56,092 bases of DNA from Candidatus Methanoperedentaceae archaeon (GTDB taxonomy: Archaea; Halobacteriota; Methanosarcinia; Methanosarcinales; Methanoperedenaceae): contig PQAS01000011.1 in NCBI GenBank assembly GCA_003104905.1, forward strand, positions 1-56,092, in the 5' to 3' direction. Below, in pieces: positions 18,215 through 27,566 of this stretch; position 1 is the stretch's first letter, and every line of letters starts with the position of its first letter. The translations under genes were made by a program, and so were the position numbers. The notes below the pieces were generated by a model, which saw only the letters and a list, made by a program, of their open reading frames with translations, did not search any database and was not told where the DNA came from.

Positions 18215-19108
18215 TCATTTTCGCCCGAGCAGCCTGCAGGTCTTGCAGATCCTTTCACTGCCAGGTTCCGAACACTTTTCGCAGAACACGATTTGCGTAT
18301 CAGCCGGATGTAAAAATTCCGAAATTGATTCATAACCGCCCAGTAAAGAGTATTTTGTCCCGGGATGATTTACCTCATAATTATTAAGTAGTTCCCTTAT
18401 CTCATTTCGTAGTGCAAATCCTGCATATGGGCATTCATCCATACTTACTGGAAGGTTATTTAATAATCCATAAAGAGCCACCTCTTTTTCCGGAATACTG
18501 CGAAGCGGCTTGATCCTGGGCACCATTCCTTTCTGGATTGTCCCTGGAATCATTCTTTTTAGCCTGTCGATGTCCCCGCGCATGTAATTCATTAAGATCG
18601 TCTGGGATTCATCGTCAAGATTATGCCCGATTGCGATCTTATTTGCCCCGAGTTCACGCGCGGTTTTATTCAGGATATTTTTTCGAAGCACACCGCACAG
18701 CGTGCAGGCGCGATTCATCTTTTCGCGGGTCAAAGCGTCAAGTGATGTTTCAAACTCATCCTTAAAAGACCTGATAATATGCCGCATCCCAAGATCACCC
18801 GTGAGTTTTATGGCATGTTCAAGTGTATTTTCACGGTAACCTTTTATTCCTTCATCTATCGTAATGGCCACAAATTCAAGATCAGGCCGATTCCGGAATA
18901 TCTTATGAAGAATATACACCAAAGCGATGCTGTCCTTTCCTCCACTCAAAGCAATGGCGATCTTTTCATCCTTGCCTACCATTTTAAATTTACGGATGTC
19001 GCGCTTGATCTTTCGCTCAACATCTTCGATAAAATGAGATTTGCATAGGTGAGCGTTGGAGTATTTCTGGTATATGACAGCGCTCTTGCTGCATCGCTGG
19101 CATTTCAT
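18215..19108 (-). CDS. ncsA: tRNA 2-thiolation PP-loop ATPase (NcsA/TtuA family)
   Basis: This 297-residue protein of the TtcA/TtuA/Ncs6 family adenylates a tRNA uridine before sulfur transfer. It has an N-terminal zinc finger (MKCQRC ... HLCKSH), the PP-loop SGGKDS at 55-60, a CTLC catalytic/cluster motif near 139 with a further Cys at DECPYAG, GHNLDDESQT, and a C-terminal zinc finger (CEKC ... CKTC). The two zinc fingers fit TtuA (U54) or NcsA (U34); sequence alone does not settle which. Residue order and length are normal. The gene has its own minus-strand start and no operon partner. Confidence 0.87.
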   Translation of the reverse strand: MKCQRCSKSAVIYQKYSNAHLCKSHFIEDVERKIKRDIRKFKMVGKDEKIAIALSGGKDSIALVYILHKIFRNRPDLEFVAITIDEGIKGYRENTLEHAIKLTGDLGMRHIIRSFKDEFETSLDALTREKMNRACTLCGVLRKNILNKTARELGANKIAIGHNLDDESQTILMNYMRGDIDRLKRMIPGTIQKGMVPRIKPLRSIPEKEVALYGLLNNLPVSMDECPYAGFALRNEIRELLNNYEVNHPGTKYSLLGGYESISEFLHPADTQIVFCEKCSEPGSERICKTCRLLGRK

Positions 19109-19161
19109 GGAATAGTATTAATGTTAACCTTTTATTAATAATATTTCCAAAAAATAATCAC

Positions 19162-19202
19162 AAAAAAAAGAGGTGAAAATCCGTTTCCAGGGATTTTACC
19201 TC
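19162..19202 (-). terminator. Hairpin plus T tract after the mono-haem gene
   Basis: Read on the minus strand, GAGGTAAAATCC pairs with GGATTTTCACCTC (12 bp, one bulge) around an 8-base loop, followed by a run of eight T. It lies 25 bp after the stop of the mono-haem protein gene. Confidence 0.7.
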
Positions 19203-19226
19203 ATTTGACAGGATGCACTTAAGAAT

Positions 19227-19718
19227 TTAATCTTCGTCGTGCCCCTCTTCTTGCTCATGTTCTTCTTCGTGTTCTTTATTCTGTTTGTGTTCTTTGTGCT
19301 CCTTGTGCTCTTTGTGTTCTTTGTGCTCTTTGTGTTCTTTGTGCTCTTTGTGTTCCTTATGACCGTGGTCATCGGCTGCTGGCGGCGTTATTGGAGGAGT
19401 TACTACCGGAGGAGTTACTACCGGAGGGGGAGTTACTACCGGAGGAGTTACTACCGGAGGGGGAGTTACTACCGGAGGGGGAGTTACTACCGGAGGAGGA
19501 GTTACTACCGGAGGGGGAGTCGCTACCGGGAGTTTTCCTGTATTCTTAAAGATAGTTCCTGCAGGAGTCAATGTCCCTCCACCATTAGGATTAACATGAC
19601 ATACACTGCAACTTGCAGCTTTTGAAGGCACATATGAAGGATATGCCGATGCCAGAGGTGCCAGTACCAGGGCTGCAACCGATAAAAGCAGTAGCCCAAA
19701 TTTCATTTTGTTTTTCAT
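19227..19718 (-). CDS. Secreted mono-haem protein with Pro-rich and His-Lys-Glu repeat tails
   Basis: A 163-residue protein. A signal peptide (MKFGLLLLSVAALVLAPLASA) leads to a short domain with one haem motif, CSVCHVNPNGGG, as in small cytochromes. A linker of seven PPVVT/PPPVVT units follows (about 65-110), then eight HKE triplets and an acidic end (EEEHEQEEGHDED). The His/Lys/Glu tail could bind metal ions or another protein; the Pro linker would hold it away from the haem. ATG 19718 has AAGGAGA 5 bp upstream, which is better than the longer frame from 19784. Three TTCGTA-type operators lie upstream. I know no named family with this layout. Confidence 0.75.
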   Translation of the reverse strand: MKNKMKFGLLLLSVAALVLAPLASAYPSYVPSKAASCSVCHVNPNGGGTLTPAGTIFKNTGKLPVATPPPVVTPPPVVTPPPVVTPPPVVTPPVVTPPPVVTPPVVTPPITPPAADDHGHKEHKEHKEHKEHKEHKEHKEHKEHKQNKEHEEEHEQEEGHDED

Positions 19719-19789
19719 TTGTTTATCTCCTTTTTTTATTTGATCTCTGCACAGAGGGCAGCAAAACGATTTTTCTGCAACCATTCTAA

Positions 19790-19891
19790 TTCGTAAAAAT
19801 ACGAACTGTTTGTATCTATACGAATTATCCTATTTAACAATTATGTTTTTTGAGATATGCAGAATATCACAATTGTTCGTATCACTACGAT
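19790..19891 (-). promoter_or_regulatory. Three TTCGTA-N4-TACGAA-type operators
   Basis: Palindromes lie at 19790-19805 (TTCGTA-AAAA-TACGAA, perfect), 19809-19824 (TTTGTA-TCTA-TACGAA) and 19876-19891 (TTCGTA-TCAC-TACGAT), 72 to 173 bp upstream of the mono-haem gene. The first two are 19 bp apart, about two helical turns. The pattern resembles TTCG...CGAA sites reported, from memory, for the methanogen redox regulator MsvR, though spacing may differ. Confidence 0.65.
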
Positions 19892-20117
19892 TAGATATAA
19901 ATATATTGATAGTTCTGTGGATTCATATCGTCTTAAATTGAATTTAAAAGTATTAAAATGACTTTTTTCTAAATATATTGTTCAAAAATAGATATAATAC
20001 GTTTCTAATTGAAAATCTTTCATTTTTAATTAATAATTGCAATATAAATGAAATAAAACCTAAAATAAAAGTTCAATGAACCTTTAAAAGCAAGAATAAA
20101 GTTCAGAATTCTCCAGA
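19892..20117. other. AT-rich gap without a gene
   Basis: This is the rest of the 400-bp space between the mono-haem gene and the PIN-ATPase gene. It is very AT-rich, with no open frame of note, hairpin terminator or repeat that I can support beyond the operators to its left. Confidence 0.5.
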
Positions 20118-21953
20118 TTACTCACCTGGAGCCAATCTCATTGTAATGATAGCAGGATTCTCCATGACTCGAAATGCTGTTTCTGTCTCTTTTCCTATCT
20201 TCACATCACCTTTTCTTCCTACAGTCGCAGTAAAAAGATACTCATCACCGCTATAAACATCTACGGTTGCACCTGATAATTCTTTGACAGTAAGCAAAAC
20301 GTATTTCTTGGAATGCTCGACTGCAGGTACAAAACTCTTAACTCCGCCTTTTATTTTTGCCTTTTCTCTTTTCTTCTCACGAATATCAAGGTGAATGCCG
20401 AGCCTTTTCTCGATCAGGTCGATATTCTTCCCGCCTTTCCCGATTACCCCTGCTATATCTTCTTCATCCATATAAACAGTGGCGCTGGAATCCGATACAA
20501 TCTCCACCTCAATCACATTCCCGGTATATTTCCTCAATTCTTTTACGATTTCCCTAGCCGCAAGCCCCCATGTTGCCGGATGTTCCTTTTCTACACCTGT
20601 CACAGGCATCACGACTACCTGTTCACCGTATGTATATATTTCATACTCAACTGCTTTTGTCTCAAAATCCGCAATTGTTATCACGGGTCTTGCAAGGTCC
20701 TGTTCGACCATCCCTTGCGGGACTTTAACGGTGAATATTACATCATATACCTTGGATACTTCTCCTTTATCTATGAAGATAACAGTATCCACGACCTGAG
20801 GTATTATCCCCAGTTCAACGCGGCCGATCAACCTCTGTATCGCATCGACCCCCCTTGTGGCATGCACCACCCCGATCATTCCAACACCAGCCATTCTCAT
20901 GTCTGCAAATACCTGGAAATCCTTTGTTTTCCTGACTTCATCATAAATCGTATAATCCGGCCTGACAAGAAGCAGGATATCCGCTGTCTTTTCCATATCG
21001 CGCTGGATAGGAGCGTATTGCGTTATTGCATCAGGCACCTGGAGATCGCGAGGTGATTCCATGGTCTTGACAATAAAACCCTGCTCGTAAAGTACCTGCG
21101 CCGCACTTGCAGCAAATGTGGATTTCCCTGCTCCCGGGGGGCCTGCCACAAGAATACCCCTCTGCCTTTCGATGATCCTGTTTTTTAATTCCTTGCTGAG
21201 CCTGTAATCATCAAGTCTGACCTGTGCTATGGGTCTTACGGCCGTTATTTCCATCCCGTCTGAAAATGGCGGCTGGGCTACAGCTATTCGCATTGAACCG
21301 ATCTGGAATACCATTACGCCTTCGTATTCTATTTCAAGATGAGAGTCAGGGTCGCGTTTTGCTCTTTCAATAAATTCTCTTATGAGTGTATGAAGCTCTT
21401 TTTCCGTACTGGCCTCTTCCCTGATCTGCACAAGCTTTTGTTTACCAACGCTTCCTTTTTTTGCATACGGCGGGACATTTACCTTAAGATGGACCGAAAG
21501 AGTATCGTCCGTGAAATAATCCCCGATGCTAAGAGCTTTTAATTCTTCAACGAGAGGCATCAGGTATTCGACATTTAATCCTTTGGCCCGCGCGACTTCA
21601 GACTGCACCCTGTCACTTGTGATAAATAGCGCATTCTTCTCTACCGCGATGCCTCTTATCATGGCATCGATTTCTCCCCCGGATGCAAGTTTTATCTGCT
21701 CAAGTGAGGGTCGTTTTCCCGTGAATTCAAGTGTGATATCCCCTCTTTTTGCCATGTCACTGAGTTCCTTGAGTTCCTCCAATCCTTTGAACCCCATCTC
21801 TTTTCCGCGGTTTGCCTGCGCTTCCAGTTCAGACATCAGGGCTTCCGGTATTATGACCCTGGCTGATTTGAAATCTCCCGCTTTCAGTCTGGCAGTTATC
21901 CGCCCATCGATTATAACACTCGTATCAGGAACTATACAAAATTCTTCCTTCAT
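20118..21953 (-). CDS. PIN-domain ATPase (PINA family)
   Basis: A 611-residue fusion typical of archaea: an N-terminal PIN nuclease-like domain (VPDTSVIIDGRIT, with acidic residues GGEIDAMIRG and TSDRVQSE), then a RecA/PilT-like ATPase (Walker A GPPGAGKS near residue 267, DEVRKTKDFQVFADMRMAG) and a C-terminal KH-type RNA/DNA-binding domain (DIAGVIGKGGKNIDLIEKRLG, about 500-530). The Sulfolobus relative PINA is a hexameric branch-migration ATPase that works with Hjc and Hjm at Holliday junctions, so a repair role is likely. It is transcribed divergently from the aconitase-family gene across a 97-bp shared promoter region. Confidence 0.88.
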   Translation of the reverse strand: MKEEFCIVPDTSVIIDGRITARLKAGDFKSARVIIPEALMSELEAQANRGKEMGFKGLEELKELSDMAKRGDITLEFTGKRPSLEQIKLASGGEIDAMIRGIAVEKNALFITSDRVQSEVARAKGLNVEYLMPLVEELKALSIGDYFTDDTLSVHLKVNVPPYAKKGSVGKQKLVQIREEASTEKELHTLIREFIERAKRDPDSHLEIEYEGVMVFQIGSMRIAVAQPPFSDGMEITAVRPIAQVRLDDYRLSKELKNRIIERQRGILVAGPPGAGKSTFAASAAQVLYEQGFIVKTMESPRDLQVPDAITQYAPIQRDMEKTADILLLVRPDYTIYDEVRKTKDFQVFADMRMAGVGMIGVVHATRGVDAIQRLIGRVELGIIPQVVDTVIFIDKGEVSKVYDVIFTVKVPQGMVEQDLARPVITIADFETKAVEYEIYTYGEQVVVMPVTGVEKEHPATWGLAAREIVKELRKYTGNVIEVEIVSDSSATVYMDEEDIAGVIGKGGKNIDLIEKRLGIHLDIREKKREKAKIKGGVKSFVPAVEHSKKYVLLTVKELSGATVDVYSGDEYLFTATVGRKGDVKIGKETETAFRVMENPAIITMRLAPGE

Positions 21954-22050
21954 AATAGGATAAAATATACATCTTTGGCATTAAAATGTACTGATAATAA
22001 ATTTTCTATCACAAAAAGATTAAATAATTCCACGCTATCAATAAGGCTTC

Positions 22051-23319
22051 ATGGCACAAACGATCTCAGAAAAGATTTTCAGTAAAGCATGCGATAAAAA
22101 AGTAAAAGCGGGAGATTTTGTACTCGCAAATATAGATTGTGCCATGACACACGATATTACGGGTCCGCTTGCCGTTGAGGGTTTCAGGGAAATAGTCAAA
22201 GGCAAGAAGAATCAGAAAGTTTGGGACCCGAACAAGATAGTTATTCTTTTTGACCACCAGGTCCCTGCGGATTCACTTAATGCCGCCGCGAACCACATTT
22301 TCCTCCGACAGTTCGCAAAAGAGCAGGGCATCCTTAATTATGATGTTTTTGAGGGGGTATGCCACCAGGTGATGCCTGAGAAGGGGCATGTCAGACCGGG
22401 CGACCTCATTGTTGGTTCTGACTCGCATACCTGCGCTTATGGTGCGCTTGGCGCTTTTTCAACAGGCATAGGAAGTACGGATATGGCATTTGTTTTTGCA
22501 ACGGGAAAACTGTGGTTCCGTGTGCCCCAGACATTTCGATTTGAAGTGGAAGGAAAGCTTCAAAAATGCGTTTATCCCAAGGACGTAATACTCCATCTTA
22601 TAGGTGATGTCGGAGTGGAAGGAGCGCGTTATATGACCTCTGAATTTTGCGGCTCAACTGTCAGGAACATGGATATTCCCGGAAGGATGACCATGTCAAA
22701 CATGGCTATCGAAATGGGTGGAAAAGCAGGGATTATAGAAGCTGATAAGGCGACAGAAAAATATCTGGCAGAAAGGATACCTGGTTTCAAGCTTGACCCT
22801 GAGTGGAAGAGCGATAAAGATGCAATTTTTGCCGAATCGAAACAATACGATATAAGCGATCTTTCGCCGCAGGTTGCCTGTCCGCATAACGTTGATAATG
22901 TGAAATCAGTTGAAGAAGTTGAAGGAACAAAGATCGATCAGGTTTTTGTCGGTTCATGCACCAACGGGCGCTTTGAGGATATTGAGATCGTTGCCAAAAT
23001 GCTGAATGGTGAAAAAGTGGCAAAAGGAGTTCGCCTGCTGATAATCCCGGCTTCACATACTGAATATATGAAGACCCTCCGTGCCGGATATGTGGAACAG
23101 TTCATGGAAGCAGGCGCTATTGTTGAATCGCCGTGCTGCGGGCCATGCATGGGCGGCTCATTCGGACTTCTGGGCAAAGGTGAGGTGGGCCTCTCAACAT
23201 CGAACAGGAATTTCAAGGGCAGGCAGGGAAGCCCTGATGCTTTCGTTTATCTTTCATCTCCTGCGACCGCGGCGGCAAGCGCGCTGTACGGGGAGATAAA
23301 GGATCCGAGAAAAGTTTGA
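22051..23319 (+). CDS. Homoaconitase/3-isopropylmalate dehydratase large subunit
   Basis: A 422-residue aconitase-superfamily large subunit of the archaeal LeuC/AksD/HacA type. It isomerises a 2-alkylmalate through a [4Fe-4S] cluster. Cluster cysteines are visible in VGSCTNGR (about 302) and PCCGPCMGG (about 362-367). Other signatures are [30 protein letters not shown] and [12 protein letters not shown]. The small subunit is not beside it. Family members act in leucine synthesis, in coenzyme B (2-oxosuberate) synthesis or in lysine synthesis, and the substrate cannot be assigned from this window. The ATG at 22051 follows a TATA-like AATAAATTTTC region. Confidence 0.88.
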   Translation: MAQTISEKIFSKACDKKVKAGDFVLANIDCAMTHDITGPLAVEGFREIVKGKKNQKVWDPNKIVILFDHQVPADSLNAAANHIFLRQFAKEQGILNYDVFEGVCHQVMPEKGHVRPGDLIVGSDSHTCAYGALGAFSTGIGSTDMAFVFATGKLWFRVPQTFRFEVEGKLQKCVYPKDVILHLIGDVGVEGARYMTSEFCGSTVRNMDIPGRMTMSNMAIEMGGKAGIIEADKATEKYLAERIPGFKLDPEWKSDKDAIFAESKQYDISDLSPQVACPHNVDNVKSVEEVEGTKIDQVFVGSCTNGRFEDIEIVAKMLNGEKVAKGVRLLIIPASHTEYMKTLRAGYVEQFMEAGAIVESPCCGPCMGGSFGLLGKGEVGLSTSNRNFKGRQGSPDAFVYLSSPATAAASALYGEIKDPRKV

Positions 23320-23338
23320 TACGATAAATCAGGTTTTG

Positions 23339-24262
23339 ATGACAAGTCAGGGCGCAAATAAGGTAATGGAATGCTACGGCGTGAAAAGCAAAGAAAAAGT
23401 TCTAATCGTGGTTGATACTTCTACGCCCCCCGCCATAGGCAAAAGTCTGTTTGAAGCTGCGAAAAACCTTGGTTGCGAAGTAATTATTATGAAAATGCTT
23501 CCGCGGACAAGACATGGTGAGGAAATACCTCTTCCTGTGGCCGAAGCAATGAAAAACTCTGATGTTGTAATAGCCCCCACTACCTTTTCACTCACTCATA
23601 CCCAGGCAAGGATAAATGCATGTAAAGCAGGAACAAGAGTTGCTTCCATGCCGGGGATCACCGAGCAAATGATGGCATCGGGGGGGATGACCGCTGATTA
23701 CAATAAAATCAATGAAACCGCAATTTCCCTGAATAAGAAGCTTAAGAATGCGGAAAAGATCAAAGTCATTACAGATTCGGGCACAGACATCACATTTGAC
23801 CTTGAGGGATGCCAATGGCATATGGATACGGGAATATGCCATGATTCCGGATGCAGCAGCAATCTTCCAGCAGGAGAACTTTATATTGCCCCGAAAGACG
23901 CAAATGGTGTTTTTGTTGTGGATGGTTCAATGAGTGGTTTTGGGATACTTGATTCTCCTCTTGAATTCAAGGTAAAAAACCGTTATGTTACTGATATCAA
24001 GGGAAATAATGCCAAAAAGCTGAGTTCAATACTTGATAAAGTTGGAAAAAAGGCGCGAAATATTGCAGAATTCGGCATCGGTCTTAATCCTAAAGCAAAG
24101 CTTATAGGAAATGTTCTGGAAGATGAAAAAGTAAGAGGTACGGTTCATATAGCACTCGGGGATAACAGTACTTTCGGAGGAGATGTGATCGCAGGAATTC
24201 ATCTTGATGGGATTATCAGGGAACCTGAGCTTTTTCTGGATGGGAAGAGATTTATTCTATAA
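23339..24262 (+). CDS. Aminopeptidase M29/NicX-like metalloenzyme
   Basis: About 307 residues of the M29 aminopeptidase T/NicX-like family. Visible features are an N-terminal fold (GANKVMECYGVKSKEKVLIVVD), a central AGTRVASMPGITEQMM segment, TDSGTDITFDLEGC and the C-terminal metal-site region (AEFGIGLNPKAKLIGNVLEDEKVRGTVHIALGDNSTFGG) with Glu and His ligands. In this family a binuclear or single metal sits at such residues. Archaeal members are of uncertain substrate: peptide cleavage or ring opening. It starts 19 bp after the aconitase-like gene and may be co-transcribed with it. ATG 23339 has a short AGGT ahead of it. Confidence 0.75.
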   Translation: MTSQGANKVMECYGVKSKEKVLIVVDTSTPPAIGKSLFEAAKNLGCEVIIMKMLPRTRHGEEIPLPVAEAMKNSDVVIAPTTFSLTHTQARINACKAGTRVASMPGITEQMMASGGMTADYNKINETAISLNKKLKNAEKIKVITDSGTDITFDLEGCQWHMDTGICHDSGCSSNLPAGELYIAPKDANGVFVVDGSMSGFGILDSPLEFKVKNRYVTDIKGNNAKKLSSILDKVGKKARNIAEFGIGLNPKAKLIGNVLEDEKVRGTVHIALGDNSTFGGDVIAGIHLDGIIREPELFLDGKRFIL

Positions 24263-24347
24263 CCGAAACATATAATAATCAATAAGTATTATATTAAGTC
24301 GGTTTTGAAATAATTAATTATAATATATTGTATATTAGGACAATAAT

Positions 24348-24476
24348 ATGGAAGAAGTAAATCAAGATACGGTATTCTTTAGATGTAATGTTTGCGGATT
24401 TGATTTTGAAGCCGACCCTAACTTTATCCCCATACCTTGCCCGCAGTGCGGAAGCGAGGATACGGGAAGAGTCTGA
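24348..24476 (+). CDS. Rubredoxin-like zinc ribbon, 42 residues
   Basis: A small gene starting at ATG 24348. It has two CxxC pairs, FRCNVCGFDFE and PCPQCGSEDTGRV, 15 residues apart, the pattern of small single-metal ribbons in archaea. It is preceded by an AT-rich promoter-like stretch (ATTAATTATAATATATTG, about 24312). Whether it binds zinc or iron is not decidable. It lies alone between the M29-like gene and the shikimate pair. Confidence 0.65.
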   Translation: MEEVNQDTVFFRCNVCGFDFEADPNFIPIPCPQCGSEDTGRV

Positions 24477-24575
24477 ATATTTTTTTGAAAAGCATAAAAT
24501 CGTTAATTATATATATCGTAACTACCATGTCAGTGTGTCACATACTAACATAAAATTTACTTAAAGGTGATAATA

Positions 24576-25373
24576 TTGTCAGAAATTGGAAAAAAAATAC
24601 GACTTGAACGGATTATGGACAGGGAAAGCAGGAACATGGTGATCATTCCTATGGATCATGGAATTTCTATGGGGCCTGTCAGGGGAATCGTAAATCTTGC
24701 AGAAATGGTCAATAAGGTTGCAGACGGGGGCGCAAATGCTGTTCTCCTTCAAAAAGGGATGGCAAAGCACGGCCACCGCGGCTATGGCCGGGATATAGGT
24801 TTGATTATACACATGAGTGCATCTACGTCGCTGGGGCCTGACCCCAATGACAAGGTGCAGGTATGCACAGTTGAAGAAGCAATCAAAATGGGAGCGGACG
24901 CAGTAAGCGTTCATATTAACATTGGCTCTGAAACAGAAGCCGACCAGTTACAGAAGCTCGGCTCGGTAGCAGAGCAGTGCGACACCTGGGGAATGCCTCT
25001 TATCGCGATGATGTACCCGCGCGGGAAGGATATAAAAAATTCAAATGAAGCTGAACTTGTTGCCCATGTTGCAAGAGCAGGTGCCGAATTGGGTGCGGAT
25101 ATCATAAAAACCAATTACACAGGTGATATCGATACATTCAGGGATGTAGTGGCTGGCTGTCCGGCGCCTGTCGTTATGGCGGGAGGGCCGAAGACCAATA
25201 CAGATGAAGAATTCCTGGAAATGGTGCGCGGGGCAATTGATGCCGGCGGACGCGGTGTTGCGATAGGCCGCAATGTATTCCAGCACGATAATCCCACGGC
25301 AATGACGCGTGCACTTACCCTTGTCGTGCATAAAGGATTGAGCGTGGATGATGCCATGGAGGCTGTGCGGTGA
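24576..25373 (+). CDS. 2-amino-3,7-dideoxy-D-threo-hept-6-ulosonate synthase (ADH synthase)
   Basis: A 265-residue class I aldolase of the archaeal AroA' type. It makes the C7 precursor of 3-dehydroquinate from 6-deoxy-5-ketofructose phosphate and aspartate semialdehyde, replacing DAHP synthase. Signatures are [14 protein letters not shown] at the N-terminus, MMYPRG, the Schiff-base lysine in [19 protein letters not shown] and [13 protein letters not shown]. The likely start is TTG at 24576, with AAGGTGA 5 bp upstream; GTG 24567 overlaps that site. TATA-like TTATATATAT lies at about 24508. The stop overlaps the 3-dehydroquinate synthase II start by GTGA, which confirms the pathway. Confidence 0.9.
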   Translation: MSEIGKKIRLERIMDRESRNMVIIPMDHGISMGPVRGIVNLAEMVNKVADGGANAVLLQKGMAKHGHRGYGRDIGLIIHMSASTSLGPDPNDKVQVCTVEEAIKMGADAVSVHINIGSETEADQLQKLGSVAEQCDTWGMPLIAMMYPRGKDIKNSNEAELVAHVARAGAELGADIIKTNYTGDIDTFRDVVAGCPAPVVMAGGPKTNTDEEFLEMVRGAIDAGGRGVAIGRNVFQHDNPTAMTRALTLVVHKGLSVDDAMEAVR

Positions 25374-26503
25374 AGAAAGTCAAGTCCGTGTGGATAAAAG
25401 CAGACCAGGATGCATGGGAAAATAATAAACCATGTGTCACAACAGGTCTTGAATCCGGGGCCGATACTGTATTTTTGAATTCAGAGGATATTGCAAAAGT
25501 CAGGGAACTGGGAAATATCAAGATCGCTGCACCATCTATTGAAGCAGACATAGTGGTCGTTGGTAAAAATAGCCAGGGCGACGGGACAAGTCCGCTCCCT
25601 GCGGACTTTTTAACTTCGAAAGATATTGCAAAAGCACAGCAGTTGACCGCAGAAGGAAAGACCGTTGCCGGTTATGTAATTATCAGGAATAAGAAATACG
25701 AGCAATTTGCCGTGGAACTTGGCAAATCGTGCGATTATTTGATCGTGATCGGAACGGACTGGAAGGTCATCCCGCTTGAGAACCTGATAGCCGGCCTCCA
25801 GAAGATCGATGTTGAGATAATAGCCGGGGTCCGGGATGCACAGGAAGCAAAACTGGCCCTTGAAACACTTGAGCACGGTTCAGATGGCGTTCTTCTTGAT
25901 ACTGATAATCTTTCAGAGATCAAGAAAGTCATATCTGTCAGGGATAGGTCGGGAATGGAAAAAATACCTCTTGTGAAAGCCACTGTCACCAAAGTAAAAC
26001 CCGTTGGAATGGGCGACAGGGTATGTGTGGACACAGCTTCGCTGATGATTCTGGGAGAAGGAATGCTCATCGGATCACAAAGCAACGGATTGTTCCTTGT
26101 ACATTCTGAATCCGAAGAAAGCCCGTATGTTGCCGCGCGTCCTTTCAGAGTGAATGCGGGGGCTGTACATGCCTATATCCGGGTGGGTGAGAAGACCCGT
26201 TATCTCTCGGAACTTGCTTCCGGCGATGATGTGCTTTTAGTAGATTCCGAAGGGCAAAATCGGCCTGCTGTTGTGGGAAGGGTCAAAATAGAGCGGCGCC
26301 CGCTGATGCTTGTGGAAGCAGAGGTTGAAGGAACAAGGATAAAGACGCTGCTTCAGAATGCAGAGACCATAAAGCTTGTGGGAGGCAATGGGAAGCCAGT
26401 GCCTGTCACCGCACTTAAGGATGGCGATGAGGTGATGGTATATTTTGAGGCGGCAGCGAGGCATTTCGGGATAAAGATAGAAGAGACGATCATTGAGAAG
26501 TGA
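25370..26503 (+). CDS. 3-Dehydroquinate synthase II
   Basis: This 377-residue archaeal enzyme (AroB' type, NAD-dependent) performs oxidative deamination and cyclisation of the ADH synthase product to 3-dehydroquinate. Family features include the N-terminal [81 protein letters not shown], and the C-terminal [19 protein letters not shown]. It starts at GTG 25370, overlapping the preceding gene by 4 bp. The pair forms the dedicated two-gene entry to aromatic amino acids in archaea. Confidence 0.93.
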   Translation: MKKVKSVWIKADQDAWENNKPCVTTGLESGADTVFLNSEDIAKVRELGNIKIAAPSIEADIVVVGKNSQGDGTSPLPADFLTSKDIAKAQQLTAEGKTVAGYVIIRNKKYEQFAVELGKSCDYLIVIGTDWKVIPLENLIAGLQKIDVEIIAGVRDAQEAKLALETLEHGSDGVLLDTDNLSEIKKVISVRDRSGMEKIPLVKATVTKVKPVGMGDRVCVDTASLMILGEGMLIGSQSNGLFLVHSESEESPYVAARPFRVNAGAVHAYIRVGEKTRYLSELASGDDVLLVDSEGQNRPAVVGRVKIERRPLMLVEAEVEGTRIKTLLQNAETIKLVGGNGKPVPVTALKDGDEVMVYFEAAARHFGIKIEETIIEK

Positions 26504-26589
26504 TATTTCAGAAGGCTGGCAGAAATGCCGTCTTCATCTTTTCATTTTTGAATCAAAATCCTGGCGCATTGGGAAAAATTTAAGCCGTA

Positions 26590-27423
26590 TTGGGAATATA
26601 TCCTATAGAGGAAGGGGTATTTACGGATAAATCTGAACATGATATATTAAATACGCCGAAATGGCACAAGTCTTTAGAGGGTAAAGTTGCTCTTGTTACT
26701 GGTGCTGGTTCTGGAATCGGCAGAGCTTCTGCGCTGGCCTTTGCACGGGAAGGAGCAAAGATAGTGGTGGCTGACGTGCAGGTCAAAGAGGGAGAGGAAA
26801 CAGCGAGGATGATTAAAGATACAGGTCATGAAGCCATATTCGTTAAAGCTGATGTATCGAACGCTTCTGATGTTGAGAATTTGATCAGTACAGCAGTCAG
26901 GAAATACAACCGATTGGATTTCGCCCATAACAACGCGGGTATCGAGGGAGCCAGCGCCTCTACAATAGACTATACAGAGGAAAATTGGGATCGTGTAATC
27001 GACATCAATCTCAAAGGTGTCTGGCTGTGCATGAAATATGAGATCCCTGCGATGCTCAAACAGGGAGGAGGAGCCATAGTCAATACATCGTCTGTGGCCG
27101 GTTTTGTAGGTTTCAGGGACATGCCTGCCTACTGTGCATCCAAAGGTGGTATTATTGCTCTTACACGTGGGTCTGCGCTTGAGTATGCAACCAGAGGCAT
27201 TCGTATTAATGCCGTATGCCCTGGCGTTATCCGCACGCCGATGGTAGAAAGGGTCACAGGCGGCAAAAAAGAAGCTGAAGCACCCTTCATCGGACTTGAA
27301 CCGGTAGGACGAATGGGCACACCGGAAGAGGTGGCTGAGGCTGTTATATGGCTGTGTTCAGATGCGGCTTCGTTTGTCACGGGTCATCCTATGGTGGTGG
27401 ACGGCGGACTGATTTCACAGTAA
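26590..27423 (+). CDS. Short-chain dehydrogenase/reductase
   Basis: A 277-residue classical SDR with a GAGSGIGRA cofactor motif, ADVSNASDV, NNAG, the catalytic serine in NTSSVAG, the YCASKGG Tyr-Lys pair and an N-terminal extension of about 30 residues. It reduces or oxidises an alcohol/ketone with NAD(P); the acidic ADVQVKE after beta2 hints at NAD. The C-terminus (GHPMVVDGGLISQ) is complete. The start is TTG 26590, as no ATG precedes the Rossmann motif in frame, and no clear ribosome site is seen. The substrate is unknown. The sequence is close to bacterial SDRs, so transfer is possible. Confidence 0.88.
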   Translation: MGIYPIEEGVFTDKSEHDILNTPKWHKSLEGKVALVTGAGSGIGRASALAFAREGAKIVVADVQVKEGEETARMIKDTGHEAIFVKADVSNASDVENLISTAVRKYNRLDFAHNNAGIEGASASTIDYTEENWDRVIDINLKGVWLCMKYEIPAMLKQGGGAIVNTSSVAGFVGFRDMPAYCASKGGIIALTRGSALEYATRGIRINAVCPGVIRTPMVERVTGGKKEAEAPFIGLEPVGRMGTPEEVAEAVIWLCSDAASFVTGHPMVVDGGLISQ

Positions 27424-27566
27424 GGCAGGTATTGAAAAATAAAATTCTTTTCTTCTCATTTTTTCGTCCTGGCGTTATATGTGATTTATCTATGAAATAT
27501 GAAGCCTGGGATGAACATTTATACAATCCACTATTCTCTAGACAAAGAATAAATAAGGAATTGATC

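Noticed and set aside
19239-19625. Plus-strand frame of 128 codons rich in YYRRG
   Set aside because: It is the antisense reading of the PPPVVT and HKE repeats.
27348-27566. N-terminal 73-residue extension of the FAD oxidoreductase
   Set aside because: It overlaps the SDR gene, lacks homology, and a good ribosome site precedes ATG 27567.
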